The notes beneath the pieces are model-generated. The model was not told where the DNA came from. It did no database searches and saw nothing but the letters and a program-made list of their open reading frames with translations. From positions 1-5,634 of the forward strand of contig JAISMQ010000064.1 of NCBI GenBank assembly GCA_031276685.1: a stretch of DNA of 5,634 bases, read 5' to 3'. Source of the DNA: Treponema sp. GTDB lineage: Bacteria > Spirochaetota > Spirochaetia > Treponematales > Breznakiellaceae. A program made the position numbers and the translations under genes. Shown one piece after another: positions 1-5,634 of the stretch; the first letter of the stretch is position 1; each line of letters starts with the position of its first letter.

Positions 1-1066
1 CGCCGTACTGCTTCAGCCACGCGCCTATCTCTTTGATGCGTTCCGTTTCATTCGGGGCGAAGCGGCCGTCCGCCATGGCCCCGATGCTTAACAAAAAGTT
101 GCCGTCCCCGCACACGCACTGGATAAGATAGCCCAGGACTTCGGCAAAGGGCTTAACCGGGGTATCGGACCAGGCCCATGTCGAGGTAAGCGGCATGCAG
201 GTTTCCCAGGGCCGCCGGGTTCTGTAGGCGCCTATCGTCAATTCCGGCGTGTCGTAATCCCCCGGCAGGCTGGCGCGGTTATTGATAAGTATGCGGGGCT
301 GCAAGCGGCGGACTTCCCGTTCTATCGCCTCCGAATCCCACATCTCGCTGATGAACATCCCGTTGTGGTAACCGGCGTCCCAAAAAAGCAGATCTACCGT
401 TCCGTAATTGGTCATAAGCTCCTTTACGGCTTCGTGCATGTAGCGTATGTATTTTTTGTGCCGGTCCGTTACCGAAAAGGTTTGGCCCGGATTCATGGCG
501 AAATAAGGCGGTTTGTCAATACGGTGTACGGTGGCCGGATCAACGGGTTCGTAATCGGGATGGAAAAAGTCCCGCTGGCTAAAATAAAAACCTATCTTCA
601 GGCCTTCGTTTCTAAAGGCCCCGACCAGTTCTTTAAGATAGTCCCTGCCGAACGGGGACCGGGTAATTTTATGTTCCGATGTCCGCGTGTCCCACAGATG
701 AAAACCGTCGTGGTGTTTGGTTATGATGACCACATACTTCATCCCGCCGTCCGCCGCGGCCCTGGCCCACTCGCGGGCATCGAAATTCTCCATCGCGAAC
801 TGGCGGCTCCAGCCGTCGTACACTTCGTCAGGTATGGGCCCGACGCCTCCGTCCGGCATCTTGTGGGTATGCCGGCTCCACCCAATATCCACCTTGCCCA
901 GCGCGCATATCCCGTGATGAATAAACAGGCCGTACCTGGCGTCGCGGAACCACGCGAGGTCTTCCGGGGACGCGAAGGGATAACGGTTCCAGTCTTCGTC
1001 TGAAAAATGCTGATCGATGGACATTGAGGAAATGTCGGCCTCATCCGAACGTAATGAATAACTCAT
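1..1066 (-). CDS. Alpha-L-fucosidase, GH29 (3' end beyond window)
   Basis: The 355 visible residues are a typical GH29 retaining alpha-L-fucosidase catalytic barrel, an enzyme that releases terminal L-fucose from glycans. Family signatures occur in order: WFRDARYGLFIHHG (39-52), the KHHDGF sugar-binding motif (117-122), DLLFWDAGY (225-233), WETC (287-290) and GDGNFLLSIGAMADG (320-334). By family analogy D230 is the nucleophile; E288 is a candidate acid/base, which is inference because that residue is poorly conserved in GH29. The frame is open to the left edge, and since family members often run 420-480 residues, probably about a fifth is missing. No signal peptide is visible, so the enzyme is likely cytoplasmic. 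The start at 1066 is supported by AGGAG seven bases upstream. The gene follows the GH95-like gene by 32 bases and is probably in the same operon. Family assignment is very secure; substrate linkage is unknown. Confidence 0.93.
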   Translation of the reverse strand, partial: MSYSLRSDEADISSMSIDQHFSDEDWNRYPFASPEDLAWFRDARYGLFIHHGICALGKVDIGWSRHTHKMPDGGVGPIPDEVYDGWSRQFAMENFDAREWARAAADGGMKYVVIITKHHDGFHLWDTRTSEHKITRSPFGRDYLKELVGAFRNEGLKIGFYFSQRDFFHPDYEPVDPATVHRIDKPPYFAMNPGQTFSVTDRHKKYIRYMHEAVKELMTNYGTVDLLFWDAGYHNGMFISEMWDSEAIEREVRRLQPRILINNRASLPGDYDTPELTIGAYRTRRPWETCMPLTSTWAWSDTPVKPFAEVLGYLIQCVCGDGNFLLSIGAMADGRFAPNETERIKEIGAWLKQYG

Positions 1067-1073
1067 TTTGTTT

Positions 1074-1078
1074 CTCCT
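1074..1078 (-). promoter_or_regulatory. Ribosome-binding site of the GH29 fucosidase gene
   Basis: On the minus strand AGGAG lies seven bases before the ATG at 1066, inside the purine-rich run ACAGGAGAAACAAA. This decides the start, because the reading frame has another in-frame ATG 14 codons later (MSID, residue 15) without a comparable site. Confidence 0.8.
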
Positions 1079-1090
1079 GTTGGCGAGATA

Positions 1091-1110
1091 GGGGGCGCTT
1101 AAAGCCCCCC
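1091..1110 (-). other. GC hairpin overlapping the stop codon of the GH95-like gene
   Basis: Reading the minus strand, GGGGGC (1109-1104) can pair with GCCCCC (1096-1091) across the seven-base loop TTTAAGC, which carries the TAA stop codon (1101-1099). The 5' arm is made by the last glycine codons of the upstream gene. No T-run follows, so it does not look like an intrinsic terminator. A transcript-stabilising or coupling role between the two cistrons is possible but unproven, and a chance repeat in GC-rich DNA cannot be excluded. Confidence 0.4.
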
Positions 1111-3411
1111 AAAGACAATATCCGCCTCCCGTTCCGGCGGATCGACTATCAGCCGTTTTAGTTCCCCGGCTTCGTACAAAACCTCTACCGTGGTATCCTG
1201 GGGGGCATGGAATTTGAACCACACATCCCAATGCTTCGGCAGTGCGGGAAGGATATAGATTTTATTTTTTTCTCCGAAAATTTCAACCCGGAAGGCCATG
1301 AGCTGTAACTGGTTAAGAATGTTGGCGCCGTGGTCGGTATCCGGTACGGCGTCATAGATCGGCCCCCACATCGCGGGAAAACGGCTGCCGGGGTTTTTTA
1401 AGGCGCAGTTGTTTTCAAGGATTTCGCCGCACAGATCCCCCATCCCCAGCACGGCCGCCGCGCAGCCAATGGTCTGCCAGCCGGAATAGGAGGGGGCCCC
1501 CGGCGCCGTTCCCAGCACATACGGGTGCATACCATCGTTTTCCACAACCGAAACGGCAAAGGTATCCCGCCAGAGGGCGGTTTCGCAGCGATCGGTCCCG
1601 CATAAGCGGAAGGGGTATACCGCGTAGAGCTGGGGCGTTTCCACATTCCTGCGGCGCCCGTCATGTTCCTTCGCCGCGTCAAGCACGGTTTTACCGTCCT
1701 TGGCCACCAGGGGAAGATCGGGGCTGCGCTCCCGCAGGCCCTCAAAAAAGGCCCGATCCGAAAGGCTGAGGTTCGGCATGTCCAGCAGGCGTCCCAGAAC
1801 GGCCCGCATGCCGGCCGCCACCGATACGGGATCCCGGGTATCAAAATAGGTTTCCAGGGACTGGAGGGGCGAGAGTACCACCTTCCCGTTTTCCCGCCCC
1901 GTAAACCGGGTTTCGATATAGAGAAAAAGCTCCCTGGCATAGGGGATAACTTCTTCCTGCAAAAACGCCTCATCGCCGGTATAGGCATAAAAATCCAACT
2001 GTAAAAAAATGAGTTCCAGCCCCGGGGAAATATCTACCGCGCCGCCGTAACGGTTAAGGGCATAGCCATCGGGCAGGGAAGAGCGGAGGCTTGCTTCCCC
2101 ATAAACCCCCTCGGACTGCAGGCCGCAGGAAAGGGTCATCTCGGTGTTGTGCTGGCCCGAGGCCCGGTAATATACCTTGGCCCGGACCCGGTTCAGTTCC
2201 CAGAAGGATCGGAAATACCGGAACAGTACCCGCAAGGCATCGTATTCCCCCCGGGCGAGCAGGGAATAATAGGGGAGACGCAGATTCTGCCAAAGGTGGT
2301 CAATGGTCCAGGACCGTTCGTCAGGATTGATCTCCAAATCGGGGTCCCCCGCGGGGGGCATGGTAAAGGTTTTGCTAAAAGTCTGAATATCCAGATGTCT
2401 GCCGCCTCCCGGCATCAGATTAAAGAGCTGGCCGTTGTAAAACATGGGGAAGGCGCCCCGGGCGCTGCAGGCGGTCATAAATTTGGTCAGCACATAGGCC
2501 GCAGTAACCGCGGAGGGGAAGGAATTACACCCGCCTGTCTTTTCTGCGGCCTCCCGTATCTCCGCGGTAATTTCGGGGTCCCGTTTCCGATCCCCCCGGA
2601 CAAAAATAAAACTACGCGCCCAGTAGGCCTTCCACCATGCCGCCGTACGGGCCTTGATCGCCCCAAAGGAAGGCAGCTCCCGGCGCATACTGTCAAGTTC
2701 GCCTTTCCATGCCTCTACGGAACCGGCCTGGGCGCTGTGGGTAACCAGTACCGTCTCGAAACGGGAAACCGCTTCAAGGCAGAGGCAGTTACTTTCCAGC
2801 CGCGCCCCCGCCATGGTTAGCACACCGCCGAATATGCGGCCCCGCAGCCGGTCAGGAATCGCCGGCAGATGATCACCCAGGGCCTGGGCGCGGGCCAGAT
2901 ATTCTATACAGTTCCGGCCATTGGCATGGTACACGTAGATACCGTTTCCCGCATGCTCAACATGATCGGGGCTTTCCTGTATACCCGACTTGCGGGCGGG
3001 ACTGCCATAGGGAAAATTTTCCGCGCAACGCCACGTGATATATTCGGCCTGCACGGCGGAGGGCTGTTCAAAGGAGCCGGCTACAGCGACGGAGGGGGAA
3101 TCGCTGTCCACCAGCAGTTCCAGCCGGTTGTTTCCGGAGGAAAAACGGACAAGCCCCTCCTCCAAAACAAGTTCCTGCCTGAAACCGGCATCCCGGATAA
3201 AAGCCGGGCAGCGAACCCGTACCATGCCGAGCTTCACGGTCCGGTCAAGTTCGGTAAGGGCATCGGTACGGGCGATATAAAAATGCAGGGTACCGTCCCC
3301 GGTCATCCAGAGGCTGATGCCCACTTCGCCGTTACCCAAAGGCATGGCGCTCCGGTCGCTCAGCGCCGGCCCGGTATAAACCACATGATAATTGGCAATC
3401 GTATCAAACAT
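1099..3411 (-). CDS. GH95-like glycosidase with DUF5703-type N-terminal domain
   Basis: A 770-residue protein with the layout of GH95-related enzymes: an N-terminal beta-sandwich domain (about 1-270), an (alpha/alpha)6 barrel (about 295-700) and a short C-terminal beta domain (about 705-770). The N-terminus carries the signature I recall for DUF5703: MPLGNGEVGISLW (23-35), FYIARTDA (44-51) and KLGMVRV (60-66). Barrel landmarks are FYNGQLFNL (324-332), the WQNLRLPYY segment (374-382), HNTEMTLSCG (421-430), SGWQTIGCAAAVLG (643-656) and the PDTDHGANI stretch (690-698). LPALPKHWDVWFKFHAP (721-737) is GH95-like. E424 is a candidate catalytic residue by position only. GH95 members act on alpha-L-fucosides or alpha-L-galactosides, but this branch is, to my knowledge, poorly characterised, so the sugar is inferred from its fucosidase neighbours. 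No signal peptide is visible. The start lies 23 bases after the upstream stop. Confidence 0.85.
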   Translation of the reverse strand: MFDTIANYHVVYTGPALSDRSAMPLGNGEVGISLWMTGDGTLHFYIARTDALTELDRTVKLGMVRVRCPAFIRDAGFRQELVLEEGLVRFSSGNNRLELLVDSDSPSVAVAGSFEQPSAVQAEYITWRCAENFPYGSPARKSGIQESPDHVEHAGNGIYVYHANGRNCIEYLARAQALGDHLPAIPDRLRGRIFGGVLTMAGARLESNCLCLEAVSRFETVLVTHSAQAGSVEAWKGELDSMRRELPSFGAIKARTAAWWKAYWARSFIFVRGDRKRDPEITAEIREAAEKTGGCNSFPSAVTAAYVLTKFMTACSARGAFPMFYNGQLFNLMPGGGRHLDIQTFSKTFTMPPAGDPDLEINPDERSWTIDHLWQNLRLPYYSLLARGEYDALRVLFRYFRSFWELNRVRAKVYYRASGQHNTEMTLSCGLQSEGVYGEASLRSSLPDGYALNRYGGAVDISPGLELIFLQLDFYAYTGDEAFLQEEVIPYARELFLYIETRFTGRENGKVVLSPLQSLETYFDTRDPVSVAAGMRAVLGRLLDMPNLSLSDRAFFEGLRERSPDLPLVAKDGKTVLDAAKEHDGRRRNVETPQLYAVYPFRLCGTDRCETALWRDTFAVSVVENDGMHPYVLGTAPGAPSYSGWQTIGCAAAVLGMGDLCGEILENNCALKNPGSRFPAMWGPIYDAVPDTDHGANILNQLQLMAFRVEIFGEKNKIYILPALPKHWDVWFKFHAPQDTTVEVLYEAGELKRLIVDPPEREADIVFGGL

Positions 3412-3420
3412 ACCGCGGAT

Positions 3421-3425
3421 CCCTC
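3421..3425 (-). promoter_or_regulatory. Ribosome-binding site of the GH95-like gene
   Basis: GAGGG on the minus strand lies nine bases before the ATG at 3411, within the 23-base gap after the upstream stop codon. It is weaker and further from the start than the sites of the two other enzyme genes. Translation may be helped by coupling to the upstream cistron, which is inference from the short gap. Confidence 0.55.
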
Positions 3426-3434
3426 AGCCCCGGG

Positions 3435-5135
3435 TCACCGGCTCTGCCCGGATCCGTTTGCGCGGGCTGTAGCTGACCGGCATACCTGCACTACCGTATC
3501 CAGAATATGCCAATCCGTTCCATCGGGAAGCGTTATATCGTAGCCGTCGCCGGTTTTGGTTACCGCCGCGGCGCTTGTTGAACCGTCATAATTCAAAACA
3601 AGCGCGCCGCTTTCCAATTCGCTGCCGTCGGCGGCAGGGCCGATATGCAGAGTCCGGCTTCCGGCGGGGGGCTTCATAACGTGAAGGTAAATAATACTGC
3701 CGTCGGGGGATTCGGTGCTTACCCCCCAGGCCATGTTGTTCAGCCAGCTTTTTTCCGGCGTAACGTAGGCCTTGCCGGGCACCGTGCCTTTTATCGACGC
3801 GGCTACAGGCGCCAGGTATGTTTTGTTCAGATACGTTAAGTCCTCTTTGAGGCTGCCTTCCCAAATATTGCCGTGATCCGGGAAGCAGCCGGCGGCAAAG
3901 GCAAGTCCCCCCGACACGGATATTGAAGACTGAAGAACAAGGTACCGGAACAGTTCTTCCCGGCTGTGGGGCAGCGGGATGCCCGGATCAACTTTGGTGG
4001 CAATCCATTCGGCAGGGCCAATAATCATCGCCGGCTGCTGCGCGGTAACGGGCCAGGTAGCGGCATCGGAATTACTTACATCAGGATTAACGCTGCGGAA
4101 TCCCAGGTTTCTGGTTATATCCCCGTCCAGTTCCCATGCCCCGTAATCGGCGGAAGTGAATTCGGCCAATATATCGGCGCTACGGTGGTCGCCTATATTT
4201 GCAACCAGAATCAAACCGGGATCGTAGGCAAGAAGGGTTTCCCTAAAGCGTCCGTGATCTATCATCGGATGGTTTTTCCCACTGTGCAGATACAGGCCGT
4301 CGAACCACAGCCCTTTGATGGTTCCGGCATAACGCCGGCACAGTTCGTCGTACAGTTCGTTTTGAAACTGGTTCCAGCGGGAATGATCCCCGTTGGCGTT
4401 GCCGCCGCAGTCGTTCCAGCCCGTCAGTTCCTGGTCTTCAGCCGTAAAGTCATGCCCGTCTACCGGGTGGCAGTAAAGGTGCAGATCAACGCCGCAGCGC
4501 GACAGTTCTGCCGCCATGTCCGCAATAAGGTCCCGTTCCGAATAGGACTTGAAACCCGGAGAAACCCTGCGGTCATCGCGCCAGCGTTTGTTCACCGCGC
4601 TGGGGTAGAGGGTAACGGCGTTGAAATGCCAGACGGTAAAAATAACATAATCGGCGCCAAAATCCCGCATGTCCTGGGCGAACTGCGCGGCGTCAAACCT
4701 GCCGGCAAGGGCGTCAATATCATCGACCGCGGAGCCTGACCTGTCTACGGTAAAACGGGGCACATAGTGGACGAAAAAACCAAACTTGTTTTCCAGATAC
4801 GCCTGTTTCGCCGCCGCAACATCGGCGGGCCGTACATTGACCGCCGGCCCCTGGTAAACGGCAGAAAGGGGCAGCCCCATGACCACGTTTTCCGCCTTAC
4901 CAGTAGCGGTTTCGGTGATCCGCGCCGATACCTCCACCGTTATATCCGGCTGCCCGGCCGCGGGGCGGCGCAGTATGGTACCGTTACTATCGATGTACCC
5001 TTCCGGGCGCGAAGACATAATTGTAAGCGAGCAGCCCTCCGGCAAAGACGGCCAGGCGGCATGGGTATCCCCGCGAAGCGGCTTGTACAGGATCACTGTA
5101 TGGCGGAGCGGATGATTGTCAGACAGAAACGGCAT
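3435..5135 (-). CDS. Divergent GH29-like alpha-L-fucosidase family protein with N-terminal Ig-like domain
   Basis: A 566-residue protein in three parts. Residues about 1-97 resemble a degenerate bacterial Ig-like domain: the pattern ITxSSxPEGYIDxxGTIxRP (near 38-58) followed by alternating strands ending at GLPLSAVY. Residues about 105-450 form a GH29-type barrel: KFGFFVHYV (117-125), YVIFTVWHFNAVTLYPS (163-179), YCHPVDGHDF (221-230) and GLWFDGLY (275-282), where D279 is the likely nucleophile by family analogy. W334-E335 is a possible acid/base site, by loose similarity to the WE pair of GH29. The usual HHDGF motif is replaced by WHFNA, so specificity may differ from standard fucosidases. 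Residues about 455-550 look like the C-terminal beta-sandwich. No signal peptide is visible, which argues for a cytoplasmic enzyme. The ATG at 5135 has AAGGAGG five bases upstream. It is the first enzyme gene after the binding-protein gene. Fold family is fairly sure; reaction is not. Confidence 0.83.
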   Translation of the reverse strand: MPFLSDNHPLRHTVILYKPLRGDTHAAWPSLPEGCSLTIMSSRPEGYIDSNGTILRRPAAGQPDITVEVSARITETATGKAENVVMGLPLSAVYQGPAVNVRPADVAAAKQAYLENKFGFFVHYVPRFTVDRSGSAVDDIDALAGRFDAAQFAQDMRDFGADYVIFTVWHFNAVTLYPSAVNKRWRDDRRVSPGFKSYSERDLIADMAAELSRCGVDLHLYCHPVDGHDFTAEDQELTGWNDCGGNANGDHSRWNQFQNELYDELCRRYAGTIKGLWFDGLYLHSGKNHPMIDHGRFRETLLAYDPGLILVANIGDHRSADILAEFTSADYGAWELDGDITRNLGFRSVNPDVSNSDAATWPVTAQQPAMIIGPAEWIATKVDPGIPLPHSREELFRYLVLQSSISVSGGLAFAAGCFPDHGNIWEGSLKEDLTYLNKTYLAPVAASIKGTVPGKAYVTPEKSWLNNMAWGVSTESPDGSIIYLHVMKPPAGSRTLHIGPAADGSELESGALVLNYDGSTSAAAVTKTGDGYDITLPDGTDWHILDTVVQVCRSATARANGSGQSR

Positions 5136-5140
5136 GAATG

Positions 5141-5147
5141 CCTCCTT
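5141..5147 (-). promoter_or_regulatory. Strong ribosome-binding site of the divergent GH29-like gene
   Basis: A full AAGGAGG on the minus strand ends five bases before the ATG at 5135, fixing that start. The site sits immediately after the terminator-like hairpin at 5155-5180. Its GAGGC (5144-5140, running one base into the spacer) is also complementary to the GCCTC in the 5' arm of that hairpin. Confidence 0.85.
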
Positions 5148-5149
5148 GC

Positions 5150-5180
5150 AAAATAAGCCTCCCGGTAACCGGAGAGGCTT
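5150..5180 (-). terminator. Terminator-like hairpin before the first hydrolase gene
   Basis: On the minus strand AAGCCTC (5180-5174) pairs with GAGGCTT (5161-5155), then after one bulged base CCGG (5172-5169) pairs with CCGG (5165-5162) around the loop TTA. The stem is followed by ATTTT (5154-5150), a short T-run. This fits a weak or partial intrinsic terminator for the binding-protein transcript. Because the three enzyme genes show no obvious promoter of their own, read-through is likely needed to express them, which would lower enzyme relative to transporter expression. The short T-run keeps confidence moderate. Confidence 0.55.
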
Positions 5181-5202
5181 GGCGCAGCAGAACGAACGGG
5201 GA

Positions 5203-5234
5203 TTTTCCCAAAACCCCGCCGAGTTTTGGGAAAA
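5203..5234 (-). repeat. 12-bp perfect inverted repeat after the binding-protein stop codon
   Basis: TTTTCCCAAAAC and GTTTTGGGAAAA form a perfect 12-bp stem around an eight-base loop (5215-5222). On the transcribed strand the stem begins four bases after the TAG stop of the binding-protein gene. The T-run lies before the stem, and AAAATCCCC rather than T follows it, so it is not a canonical intrinsic terminator on either strand. A 3'-end hairpin that protects the binding-protein part of the message from exonucleases, as described for other transporter operons, fits the position. A regulator-binding palindrome is the alternative. Confidence 0.6.
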
Positions 5235-5237
5235 AAA

Positions 5238-5634
5238 CTACCTTTTGCTCTGGTTGTAAGCGGTCTGCATGTGGCTAATGTACTCGGAATAGCCCAGCCG
5301 TTCAAGGTTCTGCTTGTAGGCGTTCCAGTCCGATGTCAGATTTTTTTTGCCGGTAATGAATTCCACAAAGGAGGAATTGATAAAATCGGTCAGCGGCACC
5401 CCGAGCTGGCTCATTCTGGCCGCGGTATCCTCGCCGTAGGACAGGGGAGGAACGATCTGCACATTCGCCGCATAGGGAACCAGCTTGAGGGTTTCCTGGT
5501 ACAGGCGGGCTTCGTAGTTGGACGGATCGGCAATATCGCCTGTCACCTGGAATAAACCCTTCCAGTTATCTTCTAGCAGGCGGAACGCGCTGCCCAATTT
5601 ATCGTTGTTGGTTGTGTCAACGGTTTCACGAAAG
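5238..5634 (-). CDS. Extracellular solute-binding protein of a sugar ABC transporter (C-terminal 131 residues)
   Basis: Only the C-terminal 131 residues are visible; the frame is open through the right edge, so the start, signal peptide and any lipobox lie outside the window. The tail has the helical end typical of family 1 solute-binding proteins of the LipO-like type: VPLTDFINSSFVEFITGKKN (86-105 of the visible part), then DWNAYKQNLERLGYSEYISHMQTAYNQ. In full-length relatives this C-terminal lobe helps close the cleft on the bound sugar outside the membrane. Such proteins serve CUT1-type permeases importing oligosaccharides or processed polysaccharide fragments. Its place upstream of three glycosidase genes on the same strand supports oligosaccharide uptake. 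A TTG at 5597 could be misread as a start, but the homologous-looking sequence continues upstream of it. Family call is good; ligand unknown. Confidence 0.8.
   Translation of the reverse strand, partial: FRETVDTTNNDKLGSAFRLLEDNWKGLFQVTGDIADPSNYEARLYQETLKLVPYAANVQIVPPLSYGEDTAARMSQLGVPLTDFINSSFVEFITGKKNLTSDWNAYKQNLERLGYSEYISHMQTAYNQSKR

Noticed and set aside
365..1003. 212-codon open frame on the plus strand
   Set aside because: It lies entirely antisense to the GH29 fucosidase, whose motifs are unmistakable. Its translation has no recognisable domain and no good ribosome-binding site. It is a by-product of GC-rich codon use.
1398..1988. 196-codon open frame on the minus strand in a second frame
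   Set aside because: It overlaps the barrel of the GH95-like gene in a different frame and reads as Pro/Arg/Trp-rich shadow sequence. The main frame is continuous, so there is no reason to propose a frameshift or nested gene.
2149..3543. Plus-strand open frames of 223 and 224 codons (2149-2820 and 2869-3543)
   Set aside because: Both lie antisense to the GH95-like gene, the second running into the end of the upstream gene. Their translations are low-complexity, rich in Gly, Pro and Arg, with no family resemblance.
3966..4739. 257-codon open frame on the plus strand
   Set aside because: It is antisense to the GH29-like barrel, which shows family motifs throughout. No plausible start signal or domain was seen.
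5136..5237. A separate promoter for the three hydrolase genes in the 102-base gap
   Set aside because: No convincing -35/-10 pair was found by eye on the minus strand; the T-rich and A-rich segments are accounted for by the two hairpins. A non-sigma-70 or weak promoter cannot be excluded.
5238..5597. Complete 119-residue small protein starting at TTG 5597
   Set aside because: The frame stays open upstream to the window edge and the sequence is the tail of a solute-binding protein, so the TTG is an internal leucine codon.

Overview
The window reads as one stretch of a carbohydrate-import and degradation operon. All four supported genes lie on the minus strand, so transcription runs from high to low coordinates. 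In that order they are: the C-terminal end of an ABC-transporter solute-binding protein (5238-5634, cut by the right edge); a 566-residue divergent GH29-like (alpha-L-fucosidase type) hydrolase with an N-terminal Ig-like domain (3435-5135); a 770-residue GH95-like protein with an N-terminal domain of the DUF5703 type (1099-3411); and a canonical GH29 alpha-L-fucosidase (1-1066, cut by the left edge).

The three enzyme genes are tightly packed, with gaps of 23 and 32 bases and a purine-rich ribosome-binding site before each. They look co-transcribed. None of the three has a visible signal peptide, so they probably act in the cytoplasm. This fits a scheme in which the binding protein captures an oligosaccharide outside the cell, an ABC permease encoded outside the window imports it, and the three hydrolases take it apart inside. 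Two fucosidase-family enzymes plus a GH95-like enzyme suggest a fucosylated or fucose-like (for example L-galactose or arabinose-bearing) plant or host glycan. The exact substrate cannot be read from sequence.

The only non-coding stretch of note is the 102-base gap between the binding-protein gene and the first hydrolase. It holds two inverted repeats. One is a 12-bp perfect hairpin just after the binding-protein stop codon. The other is a terminator-like hairpin ending in ATTTT directly before the hydrolase ribosome-binding site. This is the usual place for a partial terminator or mRNA-stabilising hairpin that makes binding protein more abundant than the downstream enzymes. A small GC hairpin also overlaps the stop codon of the 770-residue gene. 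No RNA genes, mobile elements, CRISPR arrays or long repeats were seen, and no gap of 300 bases or more lacks a gene.

The organism is a fairly GC-rich bacterium (somewhat above 50% by eye) that uses Shine-Dalgarno starts. The binding-protein tail resembles the LipO-like family common in Paenibacillus-type Firmicutes and in Spirochaetes, and gut treponemes are a reasonable guess. The window has no phylogenetic marker, so this assignment is weak.
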